This document shows, piece by piece, positions 9,751 to 17,974 of a stretch of 64,000 nucleotides of DNA. A model generated the notes under the pieces. The model saw only the letters and a program-made list of their open reading frames with translations. It had not been told where the DNA came from and ran no database searches. Each line of letters opens with the position of its first letter. The stretch's first letter is position 1. Location of the stretch: the NCBI GenBank assembly GCA_965250205.1, contig CBDFNK010000020.1, positions 1 through 64,000 of the forward strand, written 5' to 3'. The translations under genes and the position numbers were made by a program. This stretch comes from JAHZKN01 sp965250205 (lineage in GTDB: Bacteria > Pseudomonadota > Alphaproteobacteria > Rhizobiales > Hyphomicrobiaceae).

Positions 9751-10006
9751 GAGCAAGCTGGGTTTAATCAAACGGCAGATATGTTGCTCTAACTCACCCC
9801 AACACTGCGCAAGCTTGTGTTGCTCTAACTCACCCCAACACTGCGCAAGCTTGTGTTGCTCTAACTCACCCCAACACTGCGCAAGCTTGTGTTGCTCTAA
9901 CTCACCCCAACACTGCGCAAGCTTGTGTTGCTCTAACTCACCCCAACACTGCGCAAGCTTGTGTTGCTCTAACTCACCTCAACACTGCGCAAGCTTGTGT
10001 TTGATC
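9751..10006. repeat. TA-flanked element with six tandem 36-bp units (R2 array)
   Basis: Six nearly identical 36-bp units run head to tail from 9783 to 9998. Each contains the palindrome family R2 with centre TGCGCAAGCTT between CAACAC and GTGTTG; only one base differs, in the last unit. The whole block begins GAGCAAGC after a TA (9749-9750) and ends TTGATC before a TA (10007-10008), the same end types as the R1 repeats, so the array may have grown inside an R1-like element. There are no unique spacers between units, so it is a minisatellite and not a CRISPR. A frame of 64 codons runs through it only because 36 is divisible by three. Confidence 0.85.
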
Positions 10007-10008
10007 TA

Positions 10009-10756
10009 GCGGCAGATGTCGTGGAGCACTGAGGCTACCACTGTTGTGTACCACTGCCTCATTATTGCCGCGGACACACCACGCCTGAAAGTCTCTGCGG
10101 TGCCTGGTTCACGTCGCTTGAAGTCTTGGACGCGCTGAAGGGTGTTCACAAGTGGCCTCAATTTCAGCCTGGTCGACAGGGTGTGGCGCGCTTGCATCGC
10201 TTGGTGCTTTTCATCGCGCGTTCGCACATCACGATCGGCCACGTAGACGATTTTTAATCAGGGTTGGAGACCGCAGAACGGGCGTTTGTAACTGTCAAGA
10301 GCAAGTGGTGACGCGAACCCGGCCAATTGACGTGCTAGCGCGGTGGATAGCAGTTGGAAAACATCGTCTTCTCACCACCTCGCAACCGCCCCCAGCGAAG
10401 CTGAAAAGTGCTGCTAAAACGGCGTCAAGTTTAGCGAATCGCAGAATTAGGTTGGGGCTCAATTTGAGCCTGGATCGTGGTGCGCCTATGCGCCCCAAAC
10501 GATTTTAAAATTGGTTGTTTAAAACTAGCTGGGGACGACACTTCGACCTCGAAATATAGTTACGAATCAGTTTCCTATGTTGTCCAGCTGCTGTTGGTTG
10601 TTGTGGATGGCTGGTGGCTAGTTGTGCGTTTCGATGTTTGGGCAAAAAAGAATCGTGGCCCCGCTGATCGCATTTGATATGTTGGCCTTCGGAACGCGGC
10701 ACTGAGGTGTTTGACGAGGGAAATTCGCAATTCGTGTTTTAGCGTTCTGTTGAGGT
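10009..10756. other. Intergenic region with no supported gene
   Basis: About 750 bases between the repeat block and the cold-shock gene. Open frames exist on both strands (for example 10006-10242 minus and 10152-10508 plus), but none has a recognisable domain, a good ribosome site or protein-like composition. The part next to the cold-shock gene may be a long 5' leader, which is common for this family. Confidence 0.5.
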
Positions 10757-10828
10757 GTGTCGCGGCGGTGCGTCTCACAAAAAGACAGAACAAGTTCAGT
10801 TTGTGGTTTAAACGGTAGCGGGGTTGTT

Positions 10829-11443
10829 ATGGAGGATTCCAAGTTGCCTCTGGAAGCGTCTTTGTTGGATGTTTCTGGAGAGCTTGATAAGGAACGACTT
10901 GAAGAGGCAGGTCTTGAGGTTGTTGAGATCGCCGGGTCGATTAAGTGGTTCGATGTCTCCAAGGGGTATGGATTCATCATTCCAGATAACGGTCTCCCAG
11001 ATGTGTTGCTGCACGTCACGTGTCTGAGAGCAGGCGGCTATCAGACCGCTTATGAAGGTGCGCGTGTGTATTGTCAGGCGCTCAACCGCCCCAAAGGTAT
11101 GCAAGCCTTTCGCATCATCTCAATGGATGAAAGTACGGCCATCCACCCATCGCTCCTGCCACAACGCACCCACGTGCATGTGCAGCCTGAAAGCGATTGG
11201 GAACGCGCCGTTGTCAAATGGTTCAATCGGGTACGTGGCTTTGGCTTCTTGACCCGCGGTGACGGCACACCAGATATCTTCGTGCACATGGAGACGTTGC
11301 GCCGCTTCGGTTTTACTGAACTGCGCCCTGGCCAGGCCGTACAGGTGCGCTGGGGAAACGGCTCTAAAGGCTGCATGGCCGCTGAGTTGCGCCCTGATGG
11401 GATGGCACCACAACCAGGCATCGGAATTCCAAATCCGCACTAA
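10829..11443 (+). CDS. Protein with two cold-shock domains
   Basis: RNA/single-strand nucleic-acid binding protein with two cold-shock domains. The first (about residues 33-100) carries GSIKWFDVSKGYGFIIPDNG and DVLLHV, the second (about 130-200) VVKWFNRVRGFGFLTRGDG and DIFVHM; these match the RNP1 and RNP2 motifs. Double-CSD proteins of about 200 residues are typical of alphaproteobacteria. I prefer ATG 10829 (204 residues); an in-frame GTG at 10757 would add 24 unlikely residues. It is followed by a strong terminator. The first domain is more diverged than the second, so the two probably differ in ligand preference. Confidence 0.9.
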   Translation: MEDSKLPLEASLLDVSGELDKERLEEAGLEVVEIAGSIKWFDVSKGYGFIIPDNGLPDVLLHVTCLRAGGYQTAYEGARVYCQALNRPKGMQAFRIISMDESTAIHPSLLPQRTHVHVQPESDWERAVVKWFNRVRGFGFLTRGDGTPDIFVHMETLRRFGFTELRPGQAVQVRWGNGSKGCMAAELRPDGMAPQPGIGIPNPH

Positions 11444-11482
11444 GCAGCTGCATCGATGAGTTGCTTTATTTTCCTGATATAG

Positions 11483-11530
11483 AAAATTAAACCGCCAAAA
11501 ATTGATTTCAATTTTTGGCGGTTTAATTTT
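11483..11530 (+). terminator. Long perfect terminator hairpin after the cold-shock gene
   Basis: A perfect inverted repeat with 22-base arms around a 2-base loop (left arm core TAAACCGCCAAAAATTGA, right arm core TCAATTTTTGGCGGTTTA) ending in a T-run. It starts 40 bases after the stop of the cold-shock gene and should stop its transcription. The T/A-rich ends make it potentially active in both directions. Confidence 0.85.
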
Positions 11531-11556
11531 GGCCCGACTGCCATTAAGGTCCTGCC

Positions 11557-12096
11557 ATGGATACCATGGAACACAACTACCCAAGGATCACTGCTCGTGC
11601 GACCTTTTTTACGATCGCGCTGGCATTGGCGGCGCTCGTATGGTGGCTGTTTCAGCCGGCGTCCGAGACCACGACGCCCGGCAAAGTGGCTGGGGCGGGA
11701 GCTCAAATGCAGGGCCAGTTCGAGCCATTAAAGTTGATCACCGCATCTGGCACACACACGCTTAAGATTGAACGCGCGGTGACACCTGAAGCCCAAGCGC
11801 TGGGTCTGATGTATCGCACCGAATTGGCACCCGACAGTGGTATGTTGTTCGTCCACGACAAGCCGCGCGCTGTGGCGATGTGGATGAAGAATACCTACAT
11901 TCCACTCGATATGGTGTTTTTGAACGCCGACGGCACCGTGCATCGTATTGAGCGCAAGACCGAGCCCCAATCGCTCGCTATGATTTCGTCCAATGGTCCG
12001 GTGATCGCGGTATTGGAAATCGCGGGCGGAGCTGCTGAACGCTACGGCCTCAAGCCTGGTGACAAAGTGCGCCATCCTTTCTTTACCGCTGAATGA
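11557..12096 (+). CDS. DUF192 family exported or membrane-anchored protein
   Basis: A 179-residue protein with an N-terminal hydrophobic segment (residues 13-30) that should act as signal anchor, then a DUF192 domain (about 62-175). Family features are RAVTPEAQALGLMYRTEL, GMLFVH, MWMKNTYIPLDMVF and VIAVLEIAGGAAERYGLKPGD. The function of DUF192 is not known. ATG 11557 or ATG 11566 could be the start. It stands alone between the terminator and tRNA-Pro. Confidence 0.88.
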   Translation: MDTMEHNYPRITARATFFTIALALAALVWWLFQPASETTTPGKVAGAGAQMQGQFEPLKLITASGTHTLKIERAVTPEAQALGLMYRTELAPDSGMLFVHDKPRAVAMWMKNTYIPLDMVFLNADGTVHRIERKTEPQSLAMISSNGPVIAVLEIAGGAAERYGLKPGDKVRHPFFTAE

Positions 12097-12145
12097 CGTG
12101 CCCCCTTGACCGGGCGCTGTGAAACCGGCATGAGAAGCGTCGCGT

Positions 12146-12222
12146 CGGGGCATAGCTCAGCCTGGTAGAGCACCTGCTTTGGGAGCAGGGGGTCTGGAGT
12201 TCGAATCCCCATGCCCCGACCA
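12146..12222 (+). tRNA. tRNA-Pro (anticodon TGG)
   Basis: A complete 77-base cloverleaf: acceptor stem CGGGGCA/TGCCCCG, D-stem GCTC/GAGC, anticodon stem CCTGC/GCAGG around the loop TTTGGGA, a T-arm with GTTCGAATC, and an encoded CCA. The anticodon TGG reads proline codons. Its 3' end from 12212 is part of the 39-bp direct repeat that flanks the darTG island, and the tRNA remains intact. Confidence 0.97.
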
Positions 12223-12250
12223 TTCCTTTCAATGACATTGCAGTGACGTT
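12212..12250. repeat. attL-like direct repeat, overlapping the tRNA-Pro 3' end
   Basis: Left copy of the 39-bp perfect direct repeat; its first 11 bases are the 3' end of tRNA-Pro, so integration kept the tRNA whole. Confidence 0.85.
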
Positions 12251-12337
12251 GTAGGCGGGCGACTTTCCTCAGGTTTGGTTGATTATTCCGTCAAGACAAA
12301 TTGCTCAGTAAAGCGCGAATCTGTCTTAGAATACTTT

Positions 12338-12973
12338 ATGTCTAAAACGCTTACACCGGAGAAAGCACTCATCTTCCGGATTGTCCATCGAGACAACTTT
12401 CCGGAGATAGTCAAAGATGGCTGTTATTGTCGATCGAGAGCAGAAGAAAATAAATATGTTGAAATCGGAAACGAGGAGCTCATAGCTAAGAGATCTACCC
12501 GTGAGGTCCCCATTGACCCAGGGGGAACGCTTAGTGAGTATGTTCCGTTTTATTTCACTCCATTCTCGCCTATGCTTTACAATATCAAGACGGGTTACAA
12601 CGGTATTCCCAAGAAACCAATGTCAGATATTTTAATTCTGGTGTCCTCCCTGCATGATATAAAGAATCATGGTGCTCAGTTTATTTTTTCCGATCGGCAC
12701 GCATATCTAAAAACAGCTATGTTTTCAGACAACGTCGACAATCTGAAAGACTGGATAATTTGGCAGGAACTGCAAGCGCGTAATTTTAAAAAAGACAACA
12801 TAGATAGATTCGAAAAATATCAAGCTGAAGCGTTGGTTTATGAGCATGTTCCAGTATCGTTGCTTAATGGCGTTGTTTGCTACAACGACGTGGTTAAGGA
12901 TGAGATGCAAGCGATAGCGGATACTCATCCGGTAGAATTAAAGATCATCTCACAACCGAAATGGTACCTCTGA
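12338..12973 (+). CDS. darT: DarT-type DNA ADP-ribosyltransferase toxin (DUF4433)
   Basis: Toxin of a DarTG system: uses NAD to ADP-ribosylate bases in single-stranded DNA, which blocks replication and is known to act against phages. The 211-residue length is right for the family. The N-terminal IVHRDNFPEIVKDGC with its NAD-contacting histidine, the STREVPIDPGG loop, VPFYFTPFSPM, and the catalytic glutamate in YQAEALVY (about residue 164) are all present, so it looks active. I start at ATG 12338; a TTG at 12275 in frame would add 21 residues without family support. The stop overlaps the darG start as TGATG. Base composition is A+T-richer than the flanking genes. Confidence 0.9.
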   Translation: MSKTLTPEKALIFRIVHRDNFPEIVKDGCYCRSRAEENKYVEIGNEELIAKRSTREVPIDPGGTLSEYVPFYFTPFSPMLYNIKTGYNGIPKKPMSDILILVSSLHDIKNHGAQFIFSDRHAYLKTAMFSDNVDNLKDWIIWQELQARNFKKDNIDRFEKYQAEALVYEHVPVSLLNGVVCYNDVVKDEMQAIADTHPVELKIISQPKWYL

Positions 12974-14058
12974 TGATATCATACACAACCGGCAATCTTC
13001 TCCAGTCTGATGCTGAGGCGCTCGTTAACACTGTCAACACGGTGGGCGTCATGGGTAAAGGTGTTGCGTTGATGTTCAAAGAACATTTCCCCGAGAATTT
13101 CAAAGCTTACGAAAAGGCGTGCAAGAGCAAAGAAGTGAAATTGGGTGAAATGTTCGTAACTGAGCGCAAAGACTTGCTCGGTCCAAAATGGATTGTAAAT
13201 TTTCCAACGAAGGGCCACTGGCGCTATCCTTCTAAGATGGAGTGGGTAGAAGAGGGTCTAAAGGATCTTGTCAGAGTTATCAGCGCAAAAAATATAAAAT
13301 CCATCGCTATTCCCCCACTGGGAAGCGGCAACGGTGGGCTCAACTGGCTTGAGGTAAGGACAAGCATAGAATTAGTGCTGTCAAAATTGGATGATGTACA
13401 TGTCATCGTCTATGAGCCAACTGCCCAATATCAAAACGTGGCTAAGCGTACTGGTTTGGAGAAGTTAACCGTTCCGCGTGCATTAGTTGCAGAAATGGTT
13501 AGGCGCTATTCGATCGTAGGAATCGAGTGTACGCTTCTGGAAGTGCAGAAATTGGGATATTTTATTGAACGATGCGTTGACAGTTTCGGACTATCAAACA
13601 ACCTTAAATTTAAGTTTACGGCGAATAAGTTTGGTCCGTATTCAGAAAACATGAAGCACCTGCTGAATGGATTAGATGGTAGCTATTTACATTGCAACAA
13701 GAGGCTTGCGGATGCTGGCCCGTTTGAAGCTATTCATTTTGATGATAAAAAAAAGGATTTGGTTGCTGCGTACTTAACTAAGGAAAGTGCCAAGAACTAT
13801 AGGCCTGCTTTAGATGCAACGACTGAAATTATTGATGGACTAGAGTCGCCGTTTGGAATGGAATTGCTCGCTACGGTTGATTGGCTTATCCATAATTCTT
13901 CTGTTGAGCCTACTGCTAGTGCGATTCGAATTGCATTGGAAGAATGGCCAAGTGGGGGTGCGCGACGAAAATTAGAGCTCTTTGATGCCAGGGTTATCGA
14001 TATAGCTTTGTGCAACCTGACCGCGTCGCAGCTTTATGCAGAAGCTTCTGTTAGGTAA
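12973..14058 (+). CDS. darG: DarG-type macrodomain antitoxin (DNA ADP-ribosylglycohydrolase)
   Basis: Partner of DarT. The N-terminal macrodomain (about residues 1-155) removes ADP-ribose from DNA: MISYTTGNLLQSDAEALVNTVN, VGVMGKGVALMFKEHFP and IPPLGSGNGGLNW are the ligand-binding elements. A C-terminal region of about 200 residues (from PRALVAEMVRRYS) corresponds to the part of DarG that binds and shields the toxin. ATG 12973 shares bases with the darT stop (TGATG), so the pair is co-translated; an in-frame ATG at 12961 would overlap darT further. At 361 residues it is full length. The gene ends 15 bases before the right direct repeat. Confidence 0.9.
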   Translation: MISYTTGNLLQSDAEALVNTVNTVGVMGKGVALMFKEHFPENFKAYEKACKSKEVKLGEMFVTERKDLLGPKWIVNFPTKGHWRYPSKMEWVEEGLKDLVRVISAKNIKSIAIPPLGSGNGGLNWLEVRTSIELVLSKLDDVHVIVYEPTAQYQNVAKRTGLEKLTVPRALVAEMVRRYSIVGIECTLLEVQKLGYFIERCVDSFGLSNNLKFKFTANKFGPYSENMKHLLNGLDGSYLHCNKRLADAGPFEAIHFDDKKKDLVAAYLTKESAKNYRPALDATTEIIDGLESPFGMELLATVDWLIHNSSVEPTASAIRIALEEWPSGGARRKLELFDARVIDIALCNLTASQLYAEASVR

Positions 14059-14073
14059 GGAAGCGCAAAGTGG

Positions 14074-14112
14074 TGCCCCGACCATTCCTTTCAATGACAT
14101 TGCAGTGACGTT
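14074..14112. repeat. attR-like direct repeat of the tRNA-Pro 3' end
   Basis: Right copy of the 39-bp repeat, identical to 12212-12250, followed directly by ordinary chromosomal sequence. It contains only the tail of the tRNA and cannot form a tRNA. Confidence 0.85.
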
Positions 14113-14199
14113 TGAAGCCACCCTATTTGCCGGGGTTGCTGACTTCGTTTTTGCCAGGTGGCGCGCCTAGCAATGCGCGCGCACCGTCACAGCCGACTT

Positions 14200-15723
14200 T
14201 TAGTGTGCGGCCATTTTTTTGGTGTCGGCTTCAGAGTGTTGCTCGGGGTGGAGCTCGATGAGGGGCACAGATAGTCCGTCGTGTTGGACGATGCGCACGT
14301 GGTAGCGCTTTAATCCCCGGGCGTGGTGGGCGCCGCACGAATGGGCGATCAAATTGACGCCATAGGTAATCTTGTCGGCAAAGTTTTTGACGCGCACGGA
14401 CTTTTCGTTCGGGTCGAGGCCGCGCTGGAGACGTTTGTTGTGTGTTGTGATGCCGGTTGGGCAGGTATTGCGGTTACATTTCAGCGCCTGAATGCAGCCG
14501 AGCGCAAACATAAAGCCGCGCGCAGACACGACGAAGTCAGCCCCTGCGCAATAGGCCCATGCGACTTCAGCAGGCGTAATCAGTTTGCCCGATGCAATGA
14601 TTTTGATGCGGTCACGCAATCCATAACGCGCCAGAATATCAACCACCATCGGTAGGGAATGGCGAATGGACAAACCAACGTTGTCCATGAGTGGCATCGG
14701 AGCCGCACCGGTGCCACCATCGCCGCTGTCGATCGTGATAAAATCGGGCGCACTCTTGATGCCGCGCGCGTTGATCTCCTGGCACAGTTTTTCAAGCCAG
14801 CCATAGGCCCCGAGCACACATTTAAAGCCGGTGGGCTTGCCGGTGACATCGCGCACCTGTCCAATAAAGTCGAGCAATTCAATATTGTTATCAATTTCTG
14901 GGTGGCGGTTGGGTGAAATGGAGGCCGTGCCTTCGGGAATGCCCCGGATCTTTGCAATTTCGCGCGTCACTTTTGCGCCCGGCAGAATGCCACCTTTGCC
15001 GGGTTTGGCGCCCTGACTCATTTTGACTTCGAACATGCGCACAGTTTCATGCGCTGCCACTTCGCGCAGCTTGTCCTCAGACAGCTTACCGCTTTCGGTG
15101 CGCACACCATATTTGGCGGTGCCGATTTGAAAAACGATGTCGCAACCGCCTTCAAGGTGATGGGGAGACAGACCGCCCTCGCCGGTGTTCATCCAACACC
15201 CTGCCAATTTGGCACCGCGCGACAAGGCTTTGACGGCGGGTCGAGAAAGCGCGCCATAGCTCATGCCGGAAATATTGATGAGAGAGCTTTGCGCGTAGGG
15301 ATGGCGTGTATAGGGGCCGATCACAACTTCAGGCGCACTTGTGGCGTCCTCATCCAACGTTGGGTAGGGGCAGTTGACAAATATGGCGGTGCCGACCGGC
15401 GTGAGGTTGCGTGTGGAGCCAAAGGCAACGGTATTTTCTTTGCCTTGAGAGGATCGGTACACCCATTCGCGTTCAGCCCGGTTGAAGGGCATTTCTTCCC
15501 GGTCCATGGCGAAGAAGTATTGGCGAAAAAATTCGCCAAGGGTTGAGAACAGCGACCGGAAGCGACCAACGACTGGATAGTTGCGTCGAACAGCATCCTT
15601 TGTTTGCAACACATCGACAACAAACATGCAGGCAAGCGCGAGCGCGGCCAAGCCGACCAGGAAGACAAACAACGCCGAAAGTGTCGACAGAGTTTCCATG
15701 ATAAATAGTCCGTAAAACGACAT
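14200..15723 (-). CDS. FMN-binding glutamate synthase family protein
   Basis: A 507-residue protein with two N-terminal features, a membrane-anchor helix (about residues 10-35) and then the FMN/synthase domain of glutamate synthase large subunits: SSLINISGMSYGALS, GAYGWLEKLC, ITIDSGDGGTGAAP and GADFVVSARGFMFALGC. The iron-sulfur ligands are present as CIQALKCNRNTC (C-x5-C-x4-C). The amidotransferase domain is missing, so this is not a complete GOGAT; such stand-alone proteins exist in many bacteria and their substrate is uncertain. It follows the acetolactate synthase-like gene by 81 bases on the same strand. Confidence 0.9.
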   Translation of the reverse strand: MSFYGLFIMETLSTLSALFVFLVGLAALALACMFVVDVLQTKDAVRRNYPVVGRFRSLFSTLGEFFRQYFFAMDREEMPFNRAEREWVYRSSQGKENTVAFGSTRNLTPVGTAIFVNCPYPTLDEDATSAPEVVIGPYTRHPYAQSSLINISGMSYGALSRPAVKALSRGAKLAGCWMNTGEGGLSPHHLEGGCDIVFQIGTAKYGVRTESGKLSEDKLREVAAHETVRMFEVKMSQGAKPGKGGILPGAKVTREIAKIRGIPEGTASISPNRHPEIDNNIELLDFIGQVRDVTGKPTGFKCVLGAYGWLEKLCQEINARGIKSAPDFITIDSGDGGTGAAPMPLMDNVGLSIRHSLPMVVDILARYGLRDRIKIIASGKLITPAEVAWAYCAGADFVVSARGFMFALGCIQALKCNRNTCPTGITTHNKRLQRGLDPNEKSVRVKNFADKITYGVNLIAHSCGAHHARGLKRYHVRIVQHDGLSVPLIELHPEQHSEADTKKMAAH

Positions 15724-15804
15724 TGTGCCGCTCCTTCGATCTTAATTCAACGACTGCCTATACAGGCGCGTAGTGCGATAACGGTGTGGCACGAATTGCA
15801 ATCC

Positions 15805-17445
15805 CTAAATGAGACAGACACGGGCCTGCAATTCGTCGATCAGTACTTTTTTATTTTCAGAATAGTCGACGGGGACGTCAATCAGATGGACACCACCGGA
15901 CCGAAAGGCTTGCTCAAACGTCTCCACGAGACTCTCCGCATTTGCAACGCGATGACCATGCGCACCATAACTTTCCGCGTATTTGACAAAGTCCGGATTT
16001 GAAAATTCCAGTCCCCAGTCCTCAAAACCGTATTGGGCTTGTTTCCATCGGATCATGCCATAAGCGCCATCGTTAAGCACAGTCACAACCAAATTGAGCT
16101 TCAGTCTCAAGGCCGTTTCAATTTCTTGCGAATTCATCATGAAGCCGCCATCGCCGCAGATCGCCATCACGCGGCGGTCAGGGTTCAATAGGGCTGCCAT
16201 CATTGCTGAGGGTAAGCCTGCCCCCATCGTGGCAAGAGCATTGTCGAGGAGCACCGTGTTTGGAAAATGTGCTGCATAATTGCGTGCGAACCAGACTTTA
16301 TAGACGCCGTTATCCAGCGCGATAATGTCTTCATCTCCAATCACCTTGCGCACATCTCCGACAAGCCGTTGTGGGATAATGGGAAAACGCGGGTCGTCGC
16401 GTCCTTCATCAAGGTGTCCTTGAATATTGGTTTTCACTTTATTGAAATAGGTCGCGTCGAATTTAACTTCGCCAAGTTCGGCAGTGAGGCTTTTGACAGA
16501 CTGTTCCAAGTCGCCGATCACTTCCAATTGCGGAAAATAGACCTGATCAACTTGGGCTGCTTTGTAGTTGACGTGGATCACGGTCTTGCCGCCATGCTCC
16601 ATGAAAAAGGGTGGTTTCTCGACCACGTCGTGACCAAAATTGATGATGAGATCAGCGCGATCAATGGCGCAGTGTAGATAATCACCATCCGACAGGGCTG
16701 CCGTACCGAGGCACAGGTCGGATCGCTCATCGACTACGCCTTTGCCCATCTGAGTTGTGACAAATGGCAGGCGCGTCGTGTGCACAAAACCACATAATGC
16801 ACTGCGGACTTTGTGACGGTTGGCACCAGCGCCTATCACGACGAGGGGTTGTTTTGCATTTTTCACAAGCTTGGCGGCAGTCGCAATCACATCAGCATGC
16901 GGGCTGGCATAAAACCGATCGTGTGGTGGGAAAGGGGTTGCATCACAGTTTTCAGCGGCAATGTCTTCTGGCAATTCCAAAAGAACCGCTCCGGGTCGTT
17001 CTTCTTCAGCGACCCGAAAAGACTCTCGAACAAGTGCGGGGATGGCGTTGCCATGCACAATCTGAGTGGAGAGCTTGGTGATCGGTTTAAACAGGCCAAC
17101 GATATCGACAATTTGAAAACGGCCTTGCTTTGATTTTTTGATCGGTTTTTGCCCCGTGATCATGATTAGCGGGAAGGCGCCAAGCTGGGCATAGGCGGCG
17201 GGCGTTACGAAATTTGTGGCACCAGGGCCAAGTGTGGCCATGCACACGCCTGCTTTGCCCGTCAGTCTGCCATAGATGGCAGCCATGAATGCGGCACCTT
17301 GTTCGTGCCTGGTGAGGATCAGCTGAATACTGTCTGATTTCCTGAGAGACTCGACAACATCCAGGTTTTCTTCTCCAGGTACTGCAAAGATATAGTCAAC
17401 GCCTTCGTTCTCGAGTGCTTTGATCAGAAGGTCTGAGGCTTTCAT
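15805..17445 (-). CDS. Thiamine pyrophosphate enzyme, acetolactate synthase-like
   Basis: A 546-residue ThDP enzyme with the three domains of the acetohydroxyacid synthase family: N-terminal pyrimidine domain with the catalytic Glu in RHEQGAAFMA (near residue 50), a central domain, and a C-terminal ThDP domain with ICGDGGFMMNSQEIETALRLKLNLVVTVLNDG. No regulatory subunit gene is adjacent, which favours a catabolic (AlsS-like) or other 2-oxoacid role over branched-chain synthesis. ATG 17445 (MKASDLLIKALENEGVDYIF) is the natural start; an earlier in-frame codon at 17517 would overlap the doxX gene. It appears co-transcribed with the doxX gene and the glutamate synthase-like gene. Confidence 0.88.
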   Translation of the reverse strand: MKASDLLIKALENEGVDYIFAVPGEENLDVVESLRKSDSIQLILTRHEQGAAFMAAIYGRLTGKAGVCMATLGPGATNFVTPAAYAQLGAFPLIMITGQKPIKKSKQGRFQIVDIVGLFKPITKLSTQIVHGNAIPALVRESFRVAEEERPGAVLLELPEDIAAENCDATPFPPHDRFYASPHADVIATAAKLVKNAKQPLVVIGAGANRHKVRSALCGFVHTTRLPFVTTQMGKGVVDERSDLCLGTAALSDGDYLHCAIDRADLIINFGHDVVEKPPFFMEHGGKTVIHVNYKAAQVDQVYFPQLEVIGDLEQSVKSLTAELGEVKFDATYFNKVKTNIQGHLDEGRDDPRFPIIPQRLVGDVRKVIGDEDIIALDNGVYKVWFARNYAAHFPNTVLLDNALATMGAGLPSAMMAALLNPDRRVMAICGDGGFMMNSQEIETALRLKLNLVVTVLNDGAYGMIRWKQAQYGFEDWGLEFSNPDFVKYAESYGAHGHRVANAESLVETFEQAFRSGGVHLIDVPVDYSENKKVLIDELQARVCLI

Positions 17446-17479
17446 GACGCGGTGTCTCCATCCTGCTATTTTGAGTGGG

Positions 17480-17947
17480 TTAACACTGGCCTTTGTCGAG
17501 ACCCAGCCAGTGATCAAGGGATAGGCAGCCTGGTCCGCGTGCGATAATGATCAGTAACGCAACAGCCCACAGACCATGGGTGAGGTAGGCACCTGGAAAG
17601 ACAAAGAGTTGGATGACGGCTGTCATGCCCAACAGAGCCAATGCGCTCAGTCTTGATGCAAGACCAATGAACAGTAATAACGGAAAGGCATGCTCTGCAA
17701 ATGTTGCCATGTAGGCTGCGATGTCGGAGGGAATAAGCGGCACGTTGTAGACGTCTTCAAACAGGGCAAATGTCTTGTCTCTTAGCGAAAACCCTTCAAC
17801 TTTTGTGCGTCCAGAATTCCAAAACACAAGCCCGACGCCAACGCGGGCGAGCAATGCGACAACCCCATGGGGAATGCGTTCAAAGAGACTATTGAGTGAA
17901 GCAAATGCCCCAGAAAAAGACTCAGTATTTGTTTGATTAGTCGTCAT
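17480..17947 (-). CDS. DoxX family membrane protein
   Basis: A 155-residue inner-membrane protein with four predicted helices and the DoxX signature LARVGVGLVFWNSGRTKVEGF near residue 35 and FAEHAFPLLLFIGLASRLSAL near residue 88. DoxX proteins accompany redox or metal-stress operons, and are a regular partner of bufferin (DUF2282/DUF2063) genes. It lies 27 bases downstream of the DUF2063 gene on the same strand, which fits that association. Confidence 0.87.
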   Translation of the reverse strand: MTTNQTNTESFSGAFASLNSLFERIPHGVVALLARVGVGLVFWNSGRTKVEGFSLRDKTFALFEDVYNVPLIPSDIAAYMATFAEHAFPLLLFIGLASRLSALALLGMTAVIQLFVFPGAYLTHGLWAVALLIIIARGPGCLSLDHWLGLDKGQC

Positions 17948-17974
17948 GTTTAGCCCCTTACTTTTGATCTTCAG

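Larger units (their letters stand above)
12212..14112. mobile_element. Minimal genomic island at tRNA-Pro carrying only darT-darG
   Basis: A perfect 39-bp direct repeat, beginning with the last bases of tRNA-Pro (TGCCCCGACCATTCC...) and running into the flank, occurs at 12212-12250 and 14074-14112. The DNA between the repeats is visibly more A+T-rich than the surroundings and contains only the two darTG genes. One repeat unit plus the interior is 1,862 bp. No integrase, excisionase or transposase is present, so the element was either moved in trans or has lost its recombinase. Confidence 0.85.

Noticed and set aside
9783..9998. CRISPR array
   Set aside because: The 36-bp units follow each other without any unique spacers and no cas genes are near; it is a minisatellite of R2 units.
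10006..10508. Small genes in the gap before the cold-shock gene
   Set aside because: Frames on both strands overlap each other, without domains, start signals or protein-like composition.
12275..12337. Longer DarT from the upstream TTG
   Set aside because: The extra 21 residues have no counterpart in the family; ATG 12338 gives the usual length.
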